Assembly (NCBI GenBank): GCA_037445375.1
Contig: JBBIKS010000063.1
Span: 1 to 13,962 of the forward strand
DNA from: DYHD01 sp037445375
GTDB taxonomy: Bacteria > Nitrospirota > Thermodesulfovibrionia > Thermodesulfovibrionales > Dissulfurispiraceae
Direction: 5' to 3'
Length of the DNA: 13,962 bases
Numbering within the stretch: position 1 is the first letter of the stretch; each line of letters opens with the position of its first letter. Position numbers and translations under genes: made by a program. Under the pieces are notes generated by a model. That model worked only from the letters and a program-made list of their open reading frames with translations, searched no databases and was not told where the DNA came from. Of the stretch, positions 6,378 to 13,231 are shown piece by piece.

Positions 6378-7259
6378 ATGCAATATTTAATTTACTTTCT
6401 GATAATTTTTTTAGCTCCCTTTGTACCAATAAAAAACTGCAATTCAGAGGTGTTTTCATTCAGCAAAGATTCTTCAGTCATTGGATTTAAAAAAACATAC
6501 GTCATAGAAAATTCAGAATCTCTGATAGAGATAGCCAGAAAATTCAATTTAGGATATAATGCGATCACTGCCTCAAATCCAGATATTGATCCGTTCCTTC
6601 CAGATATTGGCACCACTGTGAGGATACCAACTTCGTGGATTTTGCCAGAGACAAACATATATGACGGAATTATAATTAATCTTTCAGAAATGCGGCTTTA
6701 CTATTTTTTCCAGCAAAGTGGTAGAAAACTTGTAAGAACATTCCCGATTGGTATAGGCAGGGAAGGTTATAACACCCCACTTGGTCAATTTAAAATAACA
6801 CAAAAGGTTGAAAATCCAAGCTGGTATGTGCCGGCATCTATAAGAGCAGAAAAACCTGAACTACCAATGGTTGTCCCACCGGGACCAAATAATCCTTTAG
6901 GCACTCATGCGCTAAGGCTTTCGGCGCAATCATACCTTATCCATGGAACCAATAAACCATGGGGGGTGGGCAGAAGGGTCAGTCATGGCTGCATAAGGCT
7001 GTATCCTGAAGATATTCCAGTTCTATTTCAACTTGTAAAAAACGGTGTGAAAGTCGAGATTGTGAAGCAGCCTATAAAAATCGGTGTGAAGGATAAAAAG
7101 GTCTTTATCGAGGTTCATAAAGATGATGACCTCGAAAATTATTTTGGTGAGGCATTCGCCTTGATATCAAAGAAAAACCTGCTTCAGCACATCAATACTG
7201 AAAAGCTTTATTATGCACTTAGGCAAAAAAGCGGTGAACCATTCGAGATTTCTGAATGA
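6378..7259 (+). CDS. L,D-transpeptidase with LysM-like domain (ErfK/YbiS type)
   Basis: A 293-residue exported cell-wall enzyme. It begins with a hydrophobic signal-like stretch (about residues 4-17) followed by a degenerate LysM peptidoglycan-binding segment (about 39-86, YVIENSESLIEIARKFN and an ASNP motif). The YkuD catalytic domain spans about 97-230 and includes PLGQF, YLIHGT with H189, and SHGCIRL with catalytic C205. Such enzymes form 3-3 peptidoglycan cross-links or attach proteins to the wall in the periplasm. The last ~60 residues form a charged tail without a recognised domain. It is divergent from fmdB and separated from rimO by about 270 bp, so it is probably its own transcription unit. 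Confidence 0.92.
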   Translation: MQYLIYFLIIFLAPFVPIKNCNSEVFSFSKDSSVIGFKKTYVIENSESLIEIARKFNLGYNAITASNPDIDPFLPDIGTTVRIPTSWILPETNIYDGIIINLSEMRLYYFFQQSGRKLVRTFPIGIGREGYNTPLGQFKITQKVENPSWYVPASIRAEKPELPMVVPPGPNNPLGTHALRLSAQSYLIHGTNKPWGVGRRVSHGCIRLYPEDIPVLFQLVKNGVKVEIVKQPIKIGVKDKKVFIEVHKDDDLENYFGEAFALISKKNLLQHINTEKLYYALRQKSGEPFEISE

Positions 7260-7394
7260 TTAAGGCTTGTTTATAATATTTTCAGTAGAATGAAGAAAAA
7301 GTTTGTTCTTAACCTTTTTTATAAATCCCTCTCGAAAAAATACTTTTTTTGTTCAGCGTCTGTTTGTAAACTGTGCAAGTTGTGTTTTTCCGCT

Positions 7395-7413
7395 ATTCTG
7401 GCTTGTCCAGAAT
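7395..7413. repeat. Small intergenic palindrome, REP-like
   Basis: ATTCTGG (7395-7401) and CCAGAAT (7407-7413) form a perfect seven-base stem around a five-base loop. It is followed by a degenerate TTTCCGACTCG ... GGGAATAAC stretch (about 7430-7460) resembling the dispersed CATTCCCGC-type intergenic repeats of many bacteria. There is no following T-run, so it is not a convincing terminator. The 7260-7527 gap otherwise contains no gene; the 62-codon frame in it has no ribosome-binding site or protein-like character. Confidence 0.45.
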
Positions 7414-7497
7414 CGTCCATTAAGAATGATTTCCGACTCGTATCGCCTGTGGGAATAACAAAAAAACCGAGTTTATAAACAAACTCTCAGCAGTGTC

Positions 7498-7511
7498 AAT
7501 ACTCCAGTATT
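7498..7511. promoter_or_regulatory. Palindrome just upstream of the rimO start
   Basis: AATACT and AGTATT flank two C residues, a six-base inverted repeat ending three bases before the AAAGGA ribosome-binding site of rimO. It could be an operator or a small mRNA hairpin near the translation start. Only one copy is present and no function is established. Confidence 0.2.
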
Positions 7512-7527
7512 CAGAAAGGATTCAACA

Positions 7528-8925
7528 ATGCTCAATATCTATTTGACAACATTAGGCTGCCCTAAGAACCAGGTTGACTCAGAACACCTAAAGAGAAGCT
7601 TTATATCAGAAGGATTTATCTTTGTAGATAGCCCTGATGATGCCGATGTCTTTGTTGTCAACACATGTGGTTTTATAAGGGATGCAAAGGAAGAGTCAAT
7701 AGACGAGATATTGTCTCTCGCCAGAAAGAAGGCAGATTTTTTGCCCAAAATTAAAACTTGCAATAACAGTTCTAAAAAACTTCTGGTCTTCGGGTGTCTT
7801 GCCCAGAGGTATAGGGATGAAATCAAAAAAGAAATCCCTGAGATTGATGCCTTATGGGGAGTAGCTGAGGAAAAGGAGATTATTGAATATTGCAAAAAGT
7901 TGAATATTATAAAAAATACAAGTAACTGTGAAGCAATTGAAGACCTTCGAGTATCAAAAAAAATCTTATTACACAATCGCTCATCTTTTGCATATATTAA
8001 AATTGCGGAAGGCTGCGATAAAAAATGCACCTTCTGCATAATCCCTGCGATAAGGGGCAGGCTTAAGAGCATCCAGCCTGATGATATTATCAAGGAGGCT
8101 GAAGATTTTATAATGCAGGGGATAAAGGAAATTATACTCGTTGCACAGGATATAACCAATTATGGCAGAGATTTGAAGGAATATAATTTAATATCTCTTT
8201 TGAAAGATTTGGCTGCTATAGAGGGAGATTTCAGGATCAGGCTTCTTTATCTTTATCCAACATCAATAAATGATGAACTGCTTGAACTGATTGCATCAAA
8301 TGAGAAGATTTGCAAATATCTTGACATCCCATTTCAACATTCTGAGGACAGGATATTAAGATTAATGGGCAGAAGGGGAACAAAAAAAGAATATATCAAA
8401 CTATTAAGAAATATTAGACGAAGGATACCTGAAATTGCGATAAGAACGACCTTTATCACAGGATTCCCTTCCGAAACCGAAGATGAATTTCTGTCTCTCA
8501 TAGATTTTATTGAGGAGATGAGATTTGATAGGCTTGGAGTCTTTAAATATTCAAAAGAGGATAAAACCCCTGCAGAAAAGTTTAAGGGGCAGATTCCTGA
8601 AAAGATAAAAAATAGAAGATATGATGAGATTATGAAAATACAGTCATTTATATCACTTCAAAAGAATAAAGAGATGATAGGCAAGAGATTCAGGGCTCTC
8701 GTTGATGAAATTGACGGTAATATTGCAATAGCAAGACTGTATTGCCATGCCCCAGAAATAGACGGGGTAGTGATAATAAAAATAAATAATAGAGAGCGAG
8801 ATACCGTTAAAACTCAGAAAAGTAAGCCTAATATCTCTACAGGTGATTTTGTAAATGTTGAGATAATCGAGGCTTTTGACTATGATTTAGGAGGCATGAT
8901 ATGTGCTTGTCAAGACTTGATCTGA
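7528..8925 (+). CDS. rimO: RimO, ribosomal protein S12 Asp methylthiotransferase
   Basis: A 465-residue radical SAM enzyme that adds a methylthio group to the conserved Asp of ribosomal protein S12. The N-terminal UPF0004 domain carries the three auxiliary-cluster cysteines, C11 (TLGCPKNQVDSE), C47 (VNTCGFI) and C90 (GCLAQRY). The radical SAM cysteines are C163, C167 and C170 in EGCDKKCTFC, followed by IPAIRG. A C-terminal TRAM-type domain spans about 385-455. The NQVDSE motif and short YDLGG ending favour RimO over the tRNA enzyme MiaB. AAAGGA seven bases before the ATG supports the start. It is probably transcribed alone, as both neighbouring gaps exceed 250 bp. Its substrate gene rpsL is not in the window. 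Confidence 0.93.
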   Translation: MLNIYLTTLGCPKNQVDSEHLKRSFISEGFIFVDSPDDADVFVVNTCGFIRDAKEESIDEILSLARKKADFLPKIKTCNNSSKKLLVFGCLAQRYRDEIKKEIPEIDALWGVAEEKEIIEYCKKLNIIKNTSNCEAIEDLRVSKKILLHNRSSFAYIKIAEGCDKKCTFCIIPAIRGRLKSIQPDDIIKEAEDFIMQGIKEIILVAQDITNYGRDLKEYNLISLLKDLAAIEGDFRIRLLYLYPTSINDELLELIASNEKICKYLDIPFQHSEDRILRLMGRRGTKKEYIKLLRNIRRRIPEIAIRTTFITGFPSETEDEFLSLIDFIEEMRFDRLGVFKYSKEDKTPAEKFKGQIPEKIKNRRYDEIMKIQSFISLQKNKEMIGKRFRALVDEIDGNIAIARLYCHAPEIDGVVIIKINNRERDTVKTQKSKPNISTGDFVNVEIIEAFDYDLGGMICACQDLI

Positions 8926-9027
8926 GAGTTGCCTGCCCTTTTTTACTTAGTTAAATTTTATATTGAGAATGTCATATTAAGTCTAAACTATTACATTTTT
9001 AGGGAACATTCGCTTTAACTCGTAATT

Positions 9028-9047
9028 CCCAGCAGCTTGCTGCGGGG
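9028..9047. repeat. GC-rich intergenic hairpin, REP-like
   Basis: The arms CCCAGCAGC and GCTGCGGGG surround TT, pairing through GCAGC/GCTGC and CCC/GGG with one bulged base. This GC-rich palindrome stands out in an AT-rich gap and resembles dispersed repeats of the TTCCCCGCAGC type. A run of eight Ts lies at 9072-9079, too far from the stem to make it a clear terminator for rimO. Confidence 0.4.
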
Positions 9048-9156
9048 AGGTTCACTGGGACTAAATTTAGCTTTTTTTTCTCTAATTGCTCATAAAAAGA
9101 CTCTGTATTCCCGTTTTCACGTAAACGACGGACTTACCTAATGAGGCATAATGTAG

Positions 9157-9174
9157 TTCCTGCGAAAGCAGCAA
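9157..9174. repeat. TTCCTGC-GAAA-GCAGCAA palindrome, REP-like
   Basis: A seven-base stem with one mismatch around a GAAA tetraloop, followed by TCCAG. It is close to the widely dispersed ATTCCTGCGAAAGCAGGAAT intergenic element known from many bacterial genomes, decayed by one base in the right arm. It lies between rimO and the CMD-like gene and has no T-run. Confidence 0.45.
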
Positions 9175-9233
9175 TCCAGTAGGATGGTCTGGAAATATAC
9201 CTAAAAGAATCGCTCAATTTAGGTAAAAGTTAT

Positions 9234-9261
9234 TTGAAAAAATGAAAAAATCAAATATAAT
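9234..9261 (+). promoter_or_regulatory. Promoter of the CMD-like/radical SAM operon
   Basis: TTGAAA (9234-9239), a 16-base spacer and a perfect TATAAT (9256-9261) predict transcription from about 9268. This gives a leader of roughly 65 bases before the ATG at 9335, which has its own strong ribosome-binding site AGGAGG at 9323-9328. An inverted repeat ACCTAAA/TTTAGGT lies just upstream (9199-9224) and could be a regulator site. Confidence 0.5.
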
Positions 9262-9334
9262 GAAATATAGATGGTGAGGCAATTAATGCGCACACATTTT
9301 TCTTGGCACTAAAATAAAAATCAGGAGGTTTATA

Positions 9335-9658
9335 ATGCCAAATAAACCGGGCAGATATCAAGATATTAAGAAAAGATTCAAGGCTTTCCATAAGTCGCTT
9401 GAAAATCTTGGAAAGGCAGCAAGGGAGGCAGGTCCATTAGATCTTAAAACTTCTCATCTCATACAGTTGGCTGCTGCCTCAGCAATAAAGTCGGAAGGCT
9501 CAGTTCATTCTCATACAAGACGGGCCCTTGAGGCTGGAGCAACCCCTGATGAGATTCGTCACGCAATTATTCTCTTAACAAGCACGATAGGCTTTCCTTC
9601 TACATCGGCGGCTTTGAGTTGGGCAGAGGATATCCTTGAAAAGAACGCAAAAAATTGA
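9335..9658 (+). CDS. Carboxymuconolactone decarboxylase (AhpD)-like protein lacking CxxC
   Basis: A 107-residue all-helical protein of the AhpD/CMD superfamily, recognisable from the H-T-R-R-A-L-E-A-G-A-T-P-D-E-I block (60-74) and the following hydrophobic helix. In redox-active members a CxxC lies seven and four residues before the conserved His. Here those positions are S53 and S56 (SEGSVHSH, H58 and H60), and the protein has no cysteine at all. It therefore cannot act as an AhpD-type disulfide reductase or peroxidase partner. A decarboxylase-like or binding role is possible, but nothing in the sequence decides this. The start has an excellent AGGAGG six bases upstream. Its stop codon overlaps the TTG start of the radical SAM gene, so the two are probably made together and may act on the same substrate. 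Confidence 0.85.
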   Translation: MPNKPGRYQDIKKRFKAFHKSLENLGKAAREAGPLDLKTSHLIQLAAASAIKSEGSVHSHTRRALEAGATPDEIRHAIILLTSTIGFPSTSAALSWAEDILEKNAKN

Positions 9659-10683
9659 TTTTTAAAGCTCCAAAATATATTCAATTTTTCCCTTCTTTTA
9701 GGTGCAATCAAAATTGCACTTTTTGTTTTAATAGAGATGTCAGTCCAGTTTCTGAAATGACGAGCGATAGAATTCCTGATTTTCTAAGGATACTGTCTAA
9801 TGTTGGAATTCATGAACTGGATATACTCGGCGGAGAACCAACCCTTTATGTAAACCTTTTTAATATCATCGAAATAGCCCGGCATAGAGGCATTAATGTT
9901 TTTTTGAGCACTAACGGTTCAAACCCGGCAATGCTTGAAGAACTCTCAAAGAGACACCCTGACCGAGAGCGTTTTCGTCTTGGAGTATCATTAAACAAAG
10001 AGTATATAGCGCATGAGTTGCATGATTTTATCTTAAGGTATAAGCCCGTTTTAAAAGGGGTTGTTTCTAATAAAAGGGTTATATCTGAAGCGGTAAAGCC
10101 TCTTTTACAAAACCCTGATATCAAATATTATCTTTTGTTCATGGATACTGTTTCTATGACTGACTTGGCGGCAAGCCTCTCCTTTCCGGAGTATTTAAGC
10201 ATATTACAAAATCTGAAAAAGGGGTCTAAAAATATTGAAGGCGTCTATTGTGGCGGTTTCATAAATTCCTTCTCTGATAGCTCTGTGTTGCAAAAAATCA
10301 GATGCCCTGCAGGCACAACTAAACTCTCTGTTATGCCTGACGGCTCGGTATACCCATGCTATCTTTTTTTCAGGCATCGAGGTTACAATCTGGGCAATAT
10401 TTTTTATGATGATTTTAGCAAATTTTGGGGAAGTCCTGTTCTGGAATTTTTCAGAAGGTTTGACGGCAATAAATGCCCATTAAGAAAATGTGAACTTTTT
10501 GAGAAGTGCCACGGAGGCTGCCCTGCTATCAGTTTGCTTCTATGCAATGACCTTGAAGCCCCTGACCCAAGATGTTTTCAGCTAAAGGCTAATGCGATGC
10601 TGAGCAGTGTCAGAAGGGCATCTGTTCGAGTATCTGGTTCTCCCGAAGCGAAGCGAGGGAAACCAGATACGAGGCGAGAATGA
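9655..10683 (+). CDS. Radical SAM enzyme with SPASM-type C-terminal domain
   Basis: A 342-residue radical SAM protein. C17, C21 and C24 (CNQNCTFC) bind the SAM-cleaving cluster and GGEP (59-62) is the SAM-contacting motif. The C-terminal third carries cysteines at 217, 235, 274, 279, 285, 289, 297 and 307, including the CPAG...MPDGSVYPC and CHGGCPA segments. This is the SPASM pattern that holds auxiliary iron-sulfur clusters in peptide- and cofactor-modifying enzymes. The substrate is unknown, and I found no precursor-peptide gene nearby. Translation probably starts at TTG 9655-9657, overlapping the upstream stop (TTGA). The next in-frame Met, at residue 35, would lose the catalytic cysteines. 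The last ~17 residues are encoded by a large palindrome and are unlikely to be ancestral. The gene ends 8 bases from the convergent proB stop codon. Confidence 0.88.
   Translation: MIFKAPKYIQFFPSFRCNQNCTFCFNRDVSPVSEMTSDRIPDFLRILSNVGIHELDILGGEPTLYVNLFNIIEIARHRGINVFLSTNGSNPAMLEELSKRHPDRERFRLGVSLNKEYIAHELHDFILRYKPVLKGVVSNKRVISEAVKPLLQNPDIKYYLLFMDTVSMTDLAASLSFPEYLSILQNLKKGSKNIEGVYCGGFINSFSDSSVLQKIRCPAGTTKLSVMPDGSVYPCYLFFRHRGYNLGNIFYDDFSKFWGSPVLEFFRRFDGNKCPLRKCELFEKCHGGCPAISLLLCNDLEAPDPRCFQLKANAMLSSVRRASVRVSGSPEAKRGKPDTRRE
10630..10670. repeat. Large palindrome spanning the 3' end of the radical SAM gene
   Basis: GTATCTGGTT (10630-10639) and AACCAGATAC (10661-10670) pair perfectly. The interior adds CTCCC/GAGGGA pairing around a GAAGCGAAGC centre, making a stem of about 15 pairs. 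It encodes the last residues of the radical SAM protein and lies between two convergent genes. No T-run follows on either side, so it may block transcription structurally but is not a standard terminator. Its core resembles the palindrome at 13135-13157. Confidence 0.6.
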
Positions 10684-10691
10684 TGGCTTAT

Positions 10692-11795
10692 TTAGTTTAT
10701 AATGGCGAGGTTATCTCTGTGGATTATTTCATCGGAGTATTTGTATCCAAGAATGGCTTCAATTTCAGAGGTCTTTTTCCCTTTTATCTTGTTTATCTCA
10801 AAAGATGAGTAATTAACTATGCCTTTTGCTATACGATTTCCGTTTATATCCACGCAATTGACCCCATCGCCTATATCGAAGTATCCTTCTACCTTTATAA
10901 TACCTGAAGGCAGAAGACTTTTACCTGCCTTTAATACGGCAGCAGTTGCTCCTTCATCTAAGACGATGCTTCCTGTAGGTTTTATGGCATAAGCTATCCA
11001 GCCTTTTTTTGAAGATATCTTGTGATTCAATGGATTAAATTCTGTGCCATGTCGTTCATTGTTCAATATTGCGGATATAAGCCCTTTTTTTCTTCCACTG
11101 ACGATATTAACCTTGATTCCATAAGACGCAGCCTTTTTGGCTGCGAGAAGCTTAGAATACATGCCCCCTGTTCCGACAATGCTTCCAGAGCCGCCTGCTA
11201 TTGCTTCGAGTTCAGGCGTTATTTCTTCTACAACGGAGAAAATTTTGGCATCGGGATTCTTCTTGGGGTCGGATGAATAAAGCCCTTCAACATCGGAAAG
11301 GATAATCAACCTTTCAGCATTTATCAATCCGGAAACAAGAGCTGCAAGCTGATCATTATCCCCAAACTTTATCTCCTCTGTAGATACAGTGTCATTCTCA
11401 TTTACAATAGGGATTACCTTAAACGACAGGAGCGTCAAAATAGTATTCTTAGCATTCAAATATCTTCTCCTGTCAGAAAAGGTGCTTCTTGTCAGGAGTA
11501 TTTGACCTACTTTTTTAGAGAAACGGTTGAAAATTCTTTCATAAGCCCTCATTAATGATGATTGCCCAACTGCTGCCGCAGCCTGTTTTAGCTGTATCTC
11601 ATCCGGCTTTACTTTTAATCCAAGCTTTTCCATCCCTGCCGCAATAGCGCCTGATGAAACAATCAAAGCCTCATAGCCGAGATTTGTCGCATTTATAACA
11701 TCTTCTGCAATATGGTGCATTCTCTTATAATTCAAGCGGCCTGACTTATCTGTAAGGATATTACTGCCTATCTTAACTACTAATCTGTTCGTCAT
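10692..11795 (-). CDS. proB: Glutamate 5-kinase ProB
   Basis: Catalyses ATP-dependent phosphorylation of L-glutamate, the first step of proline synthesis, in the cytoplasm. The 367-residue length equals that of the E. coli enzyme. The amino-acid kinase domain shows VVKIGSNILT with K8, SSGAIAAG (47-54), NENDTV (132-137), FGDNDQLAALV (144-154), LSDVEGLY and GTGGMYSK. A PUA domain follows at about 265-360 and appears complete. The start overlaps the obgE stop as ATGA and there is no separate ribosome-binding site, so translation is coupled to obgE. proA, the next enzyme of the pathway, is not downstream here: a convergent radical SAM gene follows instead. Feedback regulation by proline is usual for the family, but nothing here shows it directly. 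Confidence 0.97.
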   Translation of the reverse strand: MTNRLVVKIGSNILTDKSGRLNYKRMHHIAEDVINATNLGYEALIVSSGAIAAGMEKLGLKVKPDEIQLKQAAAAVGQSSLMRAYERIFNRFSKKVGQILLTRSTFSDRRRYLNAKNTILTLLSFKVIPIVNENDTVSTEEIKFGDNDQLAALVSGLINAERLIILSDVEGLYSSDPKKNPDAKIFSVVEEITPELEAIAGGSGSIVGTGGMYSKLLAAKKAASYGIKVNIVSGRKKGLISAILNNERHGTEFNPLNHKISSKKGWIAYAIKPTGSIVLDEGATAAVLKAGKSLLPSGIIKVEGYFDIGDGVNCVDINGNRIAKGIVNYSSFEINKIKGKKTSEIEAILGYKYSDEIIHRDNLAIIN

Positions 11796-12805
11796 ATGAA
11801 AAGTTTTTTTGAGAAATTAACCTTTTCTGAGAGATAATCTGTCAGTTCCCAGATGCCTTCAAAGGTGACAGAAGATATTGCAAAAAAAACTATTCCTTTT
11901 TCTTCACAATAATCTTTTAACCTTTTCATCCGCGTTCTGTCGCATGCGAGATCCAGTTTTGTCCCTGCGACTATCTGCGGTTTTTTCAAAAGCTCTGGAC
12001 TATATGATACTAATTCTTTATTTATTTTTTCAAAATCATCAGTTGGGTCTGTTCTTATTCGATCAGAGATATCCACAAGATGGAGAAGCATAGAGGTTCT
12101 TTCTATATGCCTAAGAAATTGCAATCCCAGCCCTGCTCCTAAATGGGCGCCTTCTATAATGCCTGGAATGTCAGCAACAACAAAGCTCTTTCCGTTTTCT
12201 ATTTTTACAACCCCCAAATTAGGGATCAAGGTAGTGAATGGGTAGTCTGCTATTTTGGGTCTTGCAGAGGATATAATTGATATAAAAGTTGATTTTCCAG
12301 CATTAGGCAGCCCTATCAAACCAACATCAGCAAGGAGTTTGAGCTCAAGAATGAGCCACCTTTCTTCCCCTTGCATTCCGGGTTGGGCATATGTGGGTGC
12401 CTGATTGATTGAACTCGCAAAGTGGGAGTTGCCAAGGCCTCCCTTGCCTCCTTTTGCCGCTATGAATTCAGCTCCTTCATAGTCAAGGTCGTATAAAACA
12501 TTGTCGTTTTCATCTTTTACTTCGGTCCCAACAGGTACTGGTATTATTGTATCAGCACCATCAGCACCGCGCATTTTCTTGCCCTTACCATGTCCCCCAC
12601 CTTTAGCTGTGTAAGTCTTTCGATATGCCATGTCTAAAAGGGTGTTGAGTTCCTTGGTTGCTTTTAATATTATGTCGCCGCCTTTTCCCCCGTCACCACC
12701 ATTAGGGCCGCCCTTAGGCACATACTTCTCCCTTCGGAAGCTTACACAACCCTTTCCGCCGTCTCCTGCCGTTACATGTATTTTCACATAATCAACAAAT
12801 TTCAT
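11792..12805 (-). CDS. obgE: Obg-family GTPase ObgE (CgtA)
   Basis: A ribosome-associated GTPase needed for 50S subunit assembly and for coupling growth to nutrient state. The glycine-rich Obg fold fills about 1-157 (VTAGDGGKGCVSFRREKYV, GGDGGKGG). The GTPase domain then shows G1 GLPNAGKST (165-173), TT in DYPFTT (187-192), G3 DIPG (212-215) and G4 TKLD (282-285), where Thr replaces the Asn of NKxD. The protein ends at 337, so the variable C-terminal domain found in some homologues is absent. It starts a two-gene unit with proB. No clear Shine-Dalgarno sequence precedes the ATG. It follows rpmA on the same strand, as in many bacteria, but a terminator and about 375 bp separate them. Confidence 0.97.
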   Translation of the reverse strand: MKFVDYVKIHVTAGDGGKGCVSFRREKYVPKGGPNGGDGGKGGDIILKATKELNTLLDMAYRKTYTAKGGGHGKGKKMRGADGADTIIPVPVGTEVKDENDNVLYDLDYEGAEFIAAKGGKGGLGNSHFASSINQAPTYAQPGMQGEERWLILELKLLADVGLIGLPNAGKSTFISIISSARPKIADYPFTTLIPNLGVVKIENGKSFVVADIPGIIEGAHLGAGLGLQFLRHIERTSMLLHLVDISDRIRTDPTDDFEKINKELVSYSPELLKKPQIVAGTKLDLACDRTRMKRLKDYCEEKGIVFFAISSVTFEGIWELTDYLSEKVNFSKKLFI

Positions 12806-12831
12806 AACTTCAAGAAATAACTATATTTATA

Positions 12832-12861
12832 ATCTTATGCGATTAGGAATCGGGAAGTCAA
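12832..12861 (-). promoter_or_regulatory. Promoter of obgE-proB
   Basis: On the minus strand TTGACT (12856-12861) and TAAGAT (12832-12837) are separated by 18 bases. A TATAAA immediately downstream is a possible alternative -10. Transcription would begin about 20 bases before the obgE ATG. This fits the terminator after rpmA, which would otherwise cut obgE off from the ribosomal-protein promoter. Confidence 0.45.
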
Positions 12862-13134
12862 AAAGCTGCATATTAAAATAAACTATTAAAGATTTATCAC
12901 GGACTCGCTTAACGAAATGATATCATTAATAACCATGACACGATTAATTATGGTTTAAAGATTTTCTCTGTAAAATTATTACCTATGCTCTCTCTGCTGC
13001 CCCAGTGAGTTTTTAAATAAATTTTTGGGGGTGAATCACATAAAGATTAGGGATTATTCGCTCTATTGCGATTATGTTCAAAAAATAAAGATAAATCTGG
13101 TATCACAAAGATGGCAGGGAATTATCGACTTGTT

Positions 13135-13157
13135 CTCACCTCGCTTTGCTCGGTGAG
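13135..13157. repeat. REP-like hairpin downstream of rpmA
   Basis: CTCACC (13135-13140) pairs with GGTGAG (13152-13157), with additional GC/GC pairing in the centre. On the minus strand it reads CTCACCGAGCAAAGCGAGG, close to the core of the palindrome at the end of the radical SAM gene (CTCCCGAAGCGAAGCGAGG). The two look like members of one small dispersed repeat family. It lies just beyond the rpmA terminator. Confidence 0.45.
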
Positions 13158-13180
13158 GATAGGAGCTGCTCAGAATCGCA

Positions 13181-13220
13181 TATAAAAGGCATCTCAAGAA
13201 ATTGAGAGATGCCTTTTATA
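13181..13220 (-). terminator. Rho-independent terminator of rplU-rpmA
   Basis: TATAAAAGGCATCTC (13181-13195) and GAGATGCCTTTTATA (13206-13220) form a perfect 15-base inverted repeat, with further pairing towards a GAAA loop. On the minus strand, eleven bases after the rpmA stop, the right-hand part of the stem ends CCTTTTATAT, giving a U-rich tail. The symmetry would also permit function on the plus strand. It separates the ribosomal-protein genes from obgE. Confidence 0.85.
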
Positions 13221-13231
13221 TAGTTATTATG

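Larger units (their letters stand above)
8926..9334. other. Intergenic stretch with degenerate palindromes
   Basis: Four hundred bases without a gene. It holds a GCAGC-TT-GCTGC hairpin (around 9031-9042) within a CCCAG...CTGGG frame, a CGTTT...AAACG repeat near 9112-9127, a TTCCTGC-GAAA-GCAGCAA hairpin (9157-9174, one mismatch) and an ACCTAAA...TTTAGGT inverted repeat (9199-9205 and 9218-9224). The promoter and ribosome-binding site of the next gene lie at its end. The longest start-to-stop frame near the gene is 13 codons (9271-9312) and begins only a few bases after the predicted transcript start, so I do not call it. Confidence 0.6.
12806..13180. other. Intergenic stretch between the rpmA terminator and obgE
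   Basis: About 375 bases with no gene. Items seen: a perfect palindrome AATGATATCATT (12916-12927), an inverted pair AACCAT/ATGGTT (12931-12936 and 12950-12955) and a REP-like hairpin (13135-13157). The obgE promoter is at the left end. No tRNA, small RNA motif or protein-like frame was recognised on either strand. Confidence 0.6.

Noticed and set aside
7290..7478. A 62-codon plus-strand frame between the transpeptidase and rimO genes
   Set aside because: No ribosome-binding site, low-complexity composition from T- and A-runs, and it overlaps a REP-like palindrome.
9061..9079. CTAAATTTAG followed by C and eight Ts as a rimO terminator
   Set aside because: The palindrome has no loop and is all A/T apart from its ends, and the stronger hairpin upstream ends 13 or more bases before the T-run. 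It may help termination but does not meet the usual pattern.
9271..9312. A 13-codon frame (MVRQLMRTHFSWH) as leader or precursor peptide for the radical SAM enzyme
   Set aside because: It begins within a few bases of the predicted transcript start, has no ribosome-binding site and no sequence feature of a precursor peptide. Chance frames this short are expected.
12916..12955. AATGATATCATT and the AACCAT/ATGGTT pair as a terminator or small RNA
   Set aside because: Weak A/T stems without a U-run in either direction, and no promoter positioned for a transcript ending there.
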